From: Xylaria sp. FL1777
Taxonomy: Eukaryota; Ascomycota; Sordariomycetes; Xylariales; Xylariaceae
NCBI GenBank assembly: GCA_022578965.1
Contig: MU401091.1
Location: 1 to 10,092 of the forward strand
Length of the DNA: 10,092 bases
Direction of reading: 5' to 3'
A model generated the notes under the pieces. The model was not told the origin of the DNA. It did not search any database and saw nothing but the letters and a program-made list of their open reading frames with translations. Position numbers and translations under genes: made by a program. Shown here piece after piece: positions 8,059-10,092 of this stretch; the stretch's first letter is position 1; each line of letters begins with the position of its first letter.

Positions 8059-8162
8059 TTGGATTACTGTAAATTTAGTAAGCACTAAATTACTGTAAGT
8101 TTAGTAAGCTTTAAATTACCGTAAGCTTAGTAAGCTTTAAATTACTATAAGTCTAGTAAGCT
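8059..8162. repeat. Four tandem 26-bp units in the high-coordinate LTR
   Basis: Same array as at 852-955, at exactly the corresponding offset (7207 bases), with only transitions between the copies. Units are 8059-8084, 8085-8110, 8111-8136 and 8137-8162. The third unit keeps ATTACCGTAAG, suggesting that the CpG form was ancestral. Confidence 0.9.
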
Positions 8163-8215
8163 AGGTAAGTTATTACGTAACTTCGGCTTTAGCTAGCAAA
8201 AGAAAAAGTACACAG

Positions 8216-8227
8216 TATATATAAAAG
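8216..8227 (+). promoter_or_regulatory. TATA-like box, second LTR copy
   Basis: TATATATAAAAG at the place equivalent to 1013-1020. On the plus strand it would point out of the element into the flanking repeat. Evidence is motif and conservation between LTRs only; the surrounding AT richness makes chance plausible. Confidence 0.3.
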
Positions 8228-8271
8228 CATTAAGCTGCTCTAAAGGCCACCCTTGTGCTAATTTCGTAACA

Positions 8272-8276
8272 ATACT
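8272..8276. repeat. Target-site duplication, right copy (ATACT)
   Basis: Exact copy of 565-569, directly after the final A of the LTR. Together the two define the insertion point in the older repeat. Confidence 0.9.
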
Positions 8277-9547
8277 AAAATTTTATTAAAACTTTTAACT
8301 ATTAAATATATAACAATGCTAACTTTTAAGAATTATATAAACACTTTTTAACTAGCTTATTTATATAAAACTTCTAGCTTTTTTACTTGCTGCAGCTTTT
8401 TTTGCTTCTTTAATTGCAACTTAAAGTTGCATACTAGCTATAAGTATAGCTTAAATATTTTTATTAGTATAAAAACAACGCATAGCTATGCAAGCTTTAA
8501 TAAACAATTAAAGTTCTTTATTAATTCTTTTAAGCTAAGAAATTATTAGTAACACTTAAAATTAAAAAAACTTTAACAGTTAAAATAAGCATAAAGTAAA
8601 GCCTAAAAACATATAAATACTAATATAGTTAAAAGTACTTATAGAACTATAATTGCTATTTTTAGCGCTTATTTTGCTTTTTTTGCATTATAAGCACTTA
8701 ATAAACTTGCTAGTAATATTATAAACGCAAAAGTTATTAATGTTTTTATATAGTTAGCATAAAAAAAATAGCAATAAAAAGTATATAATATACTACTATA
8801 ATATAAGCAATATAGTAGTAATATAGCTTAAGTATTTTAGCATGCTTAATAAATATAAATTTTAAAGCTATTAACAATATTTTAGCGTAAAGCACTAAAG
8901 CATTTACTTTTATTTCAAAAATTAGCGTTATAACAAGAAAGCATAATAACAAGCAATTATAAAAGCTTAAATTACATAGTAGTAAGCTATTAGCTACTTT
9001 GTTTAATATTATAGATTAAATAACTAGTAAAAACTGCAGCAAAATAACTTATAACTTTAAATATATAAGCTTAATACTAGTTAGTATATATACTTAAGCT
9101 AAGCTAATTATAAATATATACTGCAGAAAATATAGCAGTTATAGCAAAATAGATTTTTGTATAATTATAACGCATTAATAACTAATTATATTACGAACTA
9201 AGCACTTTAACATACTAAAGCAAACATAAACTAAGCACATAATAGTAATAATAATAAAAGTAATAAGGTTAGTAATTAAAAAAGAAAAAAATTAACATAA
9301 GTAGCTAAGTAAAATAACTTACTATTTACTGCTATTTTATATTGCTTAGTATATAAGCTATTTATAAGCTATGCTTACTTAGTAAGCTTATTATAAAAAG
9401 CACAAAAATAGCTTAAAAAATAAATATACAAAAAGCAAACTAAAAAATAATAAGCAATTAATTTTGCTTATAATTTAGTTATAACTTAGTTATAAAAAAA
9501 CTAGTGTAATAAAAAGCTAGCAGTAATACTAAAGCAAGCAAACTATA
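8277..9547. other. Degraded stretch without a supported gene
   Basis: All frames are densely stopped. Two pieces look faintly coding. A minus frame at about 8360-8500 reads MRCFYTNKNI and AIKEAKKAAASKKARSFI. A plus frame at about 8880-9060 reads KAFTFISKISVITRK. They lie on opposite strands and neither matches a family I can name. If the element was a pogo-like transposon the catalytic domain should be here, but I could not find a convincing DDE signature. Confidence 0.35.
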
Positions 9548-9690
9548 ATGCACTAGCAATACAATAAAAAGAAGTTTAAAAAAAAACTAAAAGAAAAAAG
9601 TAGCATATTTAGCTAAATAAGTACTAAAACTAAAAAAACTGCTGCAAGTAGCATAAAGCAAGCAGCAATACTAAAGCAAGCAAACTATAA
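9519..9690. repeat. 30-bp imperfect direct repeat pair, 142 bp apart
   Basis: Bases 9519-9548 and 9661-9690 match at 29 of 30 positions (AGCAGYAATACTAAAGCAAG and continuing); the one difference is T/C. Similarity extends weaker to both sides (a shared TAAAAAAACT before, and AATACAA plus AAAAAGAA after), so a segment of perhaps 60-100 bp was duplicated. The 142-bp offset is not a multiple of three, so the copies are read in different frames. Confidence 0.7.
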
Positions 9691-9881
9691 AGCAAAAAGA
9701 ATACAAGGGAAAAAGAACTACAAAATAATTACATAAAAGTGTATACACTTAGTTAATAATATATTACAAGTAAACAAACAACTTAAAAGCAAAAAAGTAA
9801 AAAGTAAAGCACTTAATAAAATTATAGCAAAACTAGTGCAACTTAAAAGTAAATATAAAATGTTTTTACTTAGCTACTAAA
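9546..9881 (+). pseudogene. Broken plus-strand reading frame, basic and helical, unrecognised
   Basis: From a possible ATG at 9548, the plus strand stays in one frame for about 110 codons with only a few TAG/TAA stops before TAA at 9879-9881. It reads KKLKEKSSIF, SIKQAAILKQANYKAKRIQG, KNYKII, then HLVNNILQVNKQLKSKKVK and KIIAKLVQLKSKYKMFLL. The heptad-like Leu/Ile spacing among Lys and Gln suggests a helical or coiled-coil tail, as could end a transposase. No catalytic or zinc motif is visible. It lies at the 3' end of the older repeat, upstream of the candidate right inverted repeat. Confidence 0.45.
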
Positions 9882-9963
9882 AAAAAAGTAAGCTACTTAT
9901 GGCTTGCTTTTAACTTATAAGCACAGTTTTTACTTGTATATATAAAAAATAAAAACTAGCATA

Positions 9964-9983
9964 GCTAATAAGCCGTTAGCCTA
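9964..9983 (-). repeat. Candidate right terminal inverted repeat
   Basis: The reverse complement reads TAGGCTAACGGCTTATTAGC and matches 132-150 in inverted orientation, with TAGGCTA and CGG shared. It lies eight bases inside the boundary to pure A/T sequence at 9992. See the left copy for the limits of the call. Confidence 0.4.
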
Positions 9984-9991
9984 AGTAATAC

Positions 9992-10081
9992 AATATATAT
10001 TATTTTTTAATTATTTATTTAATTATATTATATAAATAATTAAATATATTTATTTTATTTTTTATATTTTATAAATAATTT
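9992..10081. other. Pure A/T flank, right
   Basis: Ninety consecutive bases contain only A and T, mirroring 1-95. G and C reappear at 10082-10083. No gene or structured repeat is seen. Confidence 0.85.
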
Positions 10082-10092
10082 GCTTTAATATT

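Larger units (their letters stand above)
570..8271 (-). mobile_element. Complete but dead Ty3/Gypsy chromovirus-type LTR retrotransposon
   Basis: The 7702-bp element is bounded by 495-bp direct LTRs and a 5-bp duplication. Orientation is minus: the purine tract is next to the low-coordinate LTR, the primer-binding-like site is next to the high-coordinate LTR, and gag-PR-RT-RNase H-INT-chromodomain run from high to low coordinates. Integrase downstream of RT/RNase H makes it Ty3/Gypsy rather than Copia, and the C-terminal chromodomain makes it a chromovirus, a group common in fungi. It cannot transpose by its own proteins: gag and pol carry many in-frame TAA/TAG codons and catalytic Asp/Glu codons are mutated. 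The coding damage is substitution only, as expected from RIP. An extra plus-strand reading frame lies in its 3' region. Confidence 0.95.
7777..8271 (-). repeat. LTR (5' LTR in the element's own orientation)
   Basis: Gapless partner of 570-1064. On the plus strand it begins TATAACGGAC, where the terminal TG has become TA (a C-to-T change on the minus strand), and ends GTAACA. The right end keeps more original bases than the other copy (for example GGCCACCCTTGTGC at 8245-8258). Combining the two copies shows that the pre-mutation LTR was much richer in G and C. It contains the second copies of the 26-bp array and the TATA-like box. Confidence 0.95.
8277..9991 (+). mobile_element. Right part of the older, split repeat element
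   Basis: Continuation of 96-564 once the retrotransposon and one ATACT copy are removed. It ends near the candidate right inverted repeat and the sharp change to pure A/T at 9992. Strand bias is mixed from 8277 to about 8960 and turns purine-rich on the plus strand toward 9990, matching the left part. No diagnostic transposase, RT or integrase motif could be recognised. Confidence 0.4.

Noticed and set aside
570..8271. A Copia-type element, or a plus-strand orientation
   Set aside because: Integrase lies downstream of RT/RNase H and is followed by a chromodomain, so it is Ty3/Gypsy. All pol motifs and the purine tract are on the minus strand.
8746..8952. Open minus-strand frame of 68 codons, hydrophobic
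   Set aside because: Low-complexity Ile/Tyr/Leu text from AT-rich DNA, with no ribosomal, membrane-protein or transposase motif; chance openness is the simpler reading.
1..10092. A naturally AT-rich genome such as Plasmodium, Dictyostelium or a mitochondrion
   Set aside because: A natural AT-rich genome would keep open reading frames and few catalytic losses. Here pol is in frame but full of TAA/TAG and the LTRs differ only by transitions, which indicates mutated repeats.

Overview
This window looks like a gene-free, extremely AT-rich block from a filamentous ascomycete genome, of the kind produced by repeat-induced point mutation (RIP). Nothing in it is an intact gene. What survives is a nest of dead transposable elements. 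The fungal assignment rests on three things: the type of retroelement (a Ty3/Gypsy chromovirus), mutations that are almost purely G/C-to-A/T transitions, and very low GC throughout. No organism can be named from this sequence.

The centre, 570-8271, is one complete LTR retrotransposon lying on the minus strand. It has two directly repeated 495-bp LTRs (570-1064 and 7777-8271), a perfect 5-bp target-site duplication (ATACT at 565-569 and 8272-8276), a purine tract beside the low-coordinate LTR and a tRNA-primer-like site beside the high-coordinate LTR. Read on the minus strand, the order is gag (about 7100 to 5300), protease, reverse transcriptase, RNase H, integrase with a GPY/F-like module, and a C-terminal chromodomain (pol, about 5000 to 1754). 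Every pol landmark I located, from protease to chromodomain, lies in a single reading frame with no indel over more than 3 kb. Yet that frame is full of TAA and TAG codons, and most acidic catalytic residues have become Asn or Lys. Gag lies in the +1-related frame.

Between the end of pol and the low-coordinate LTR, on the opposite (plus) strand, is a second broken reading frame (1237-1680). It has a Cys-rich N-terminus and a long charged, coiled-coil-like C-terminus. A TATA-like box in the neighbouring LTR (1013-1020) points toward it. This antisense gene inside a chromovirus is the most interesting item in the window.

The retrotransposon appears to have inserted into an older repeat, now split into a left part (about 96-564) and a right part (about 8277-9991). 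The older unit is about 2.2 kb without the insert. It has candidate terminal inverted repeats (132-150 and 9964-9983) and broken plus-strand reading frames that I could not assign with confidence. Outside it, both window edges (1-95 and 9992-10081) contain only A and T.
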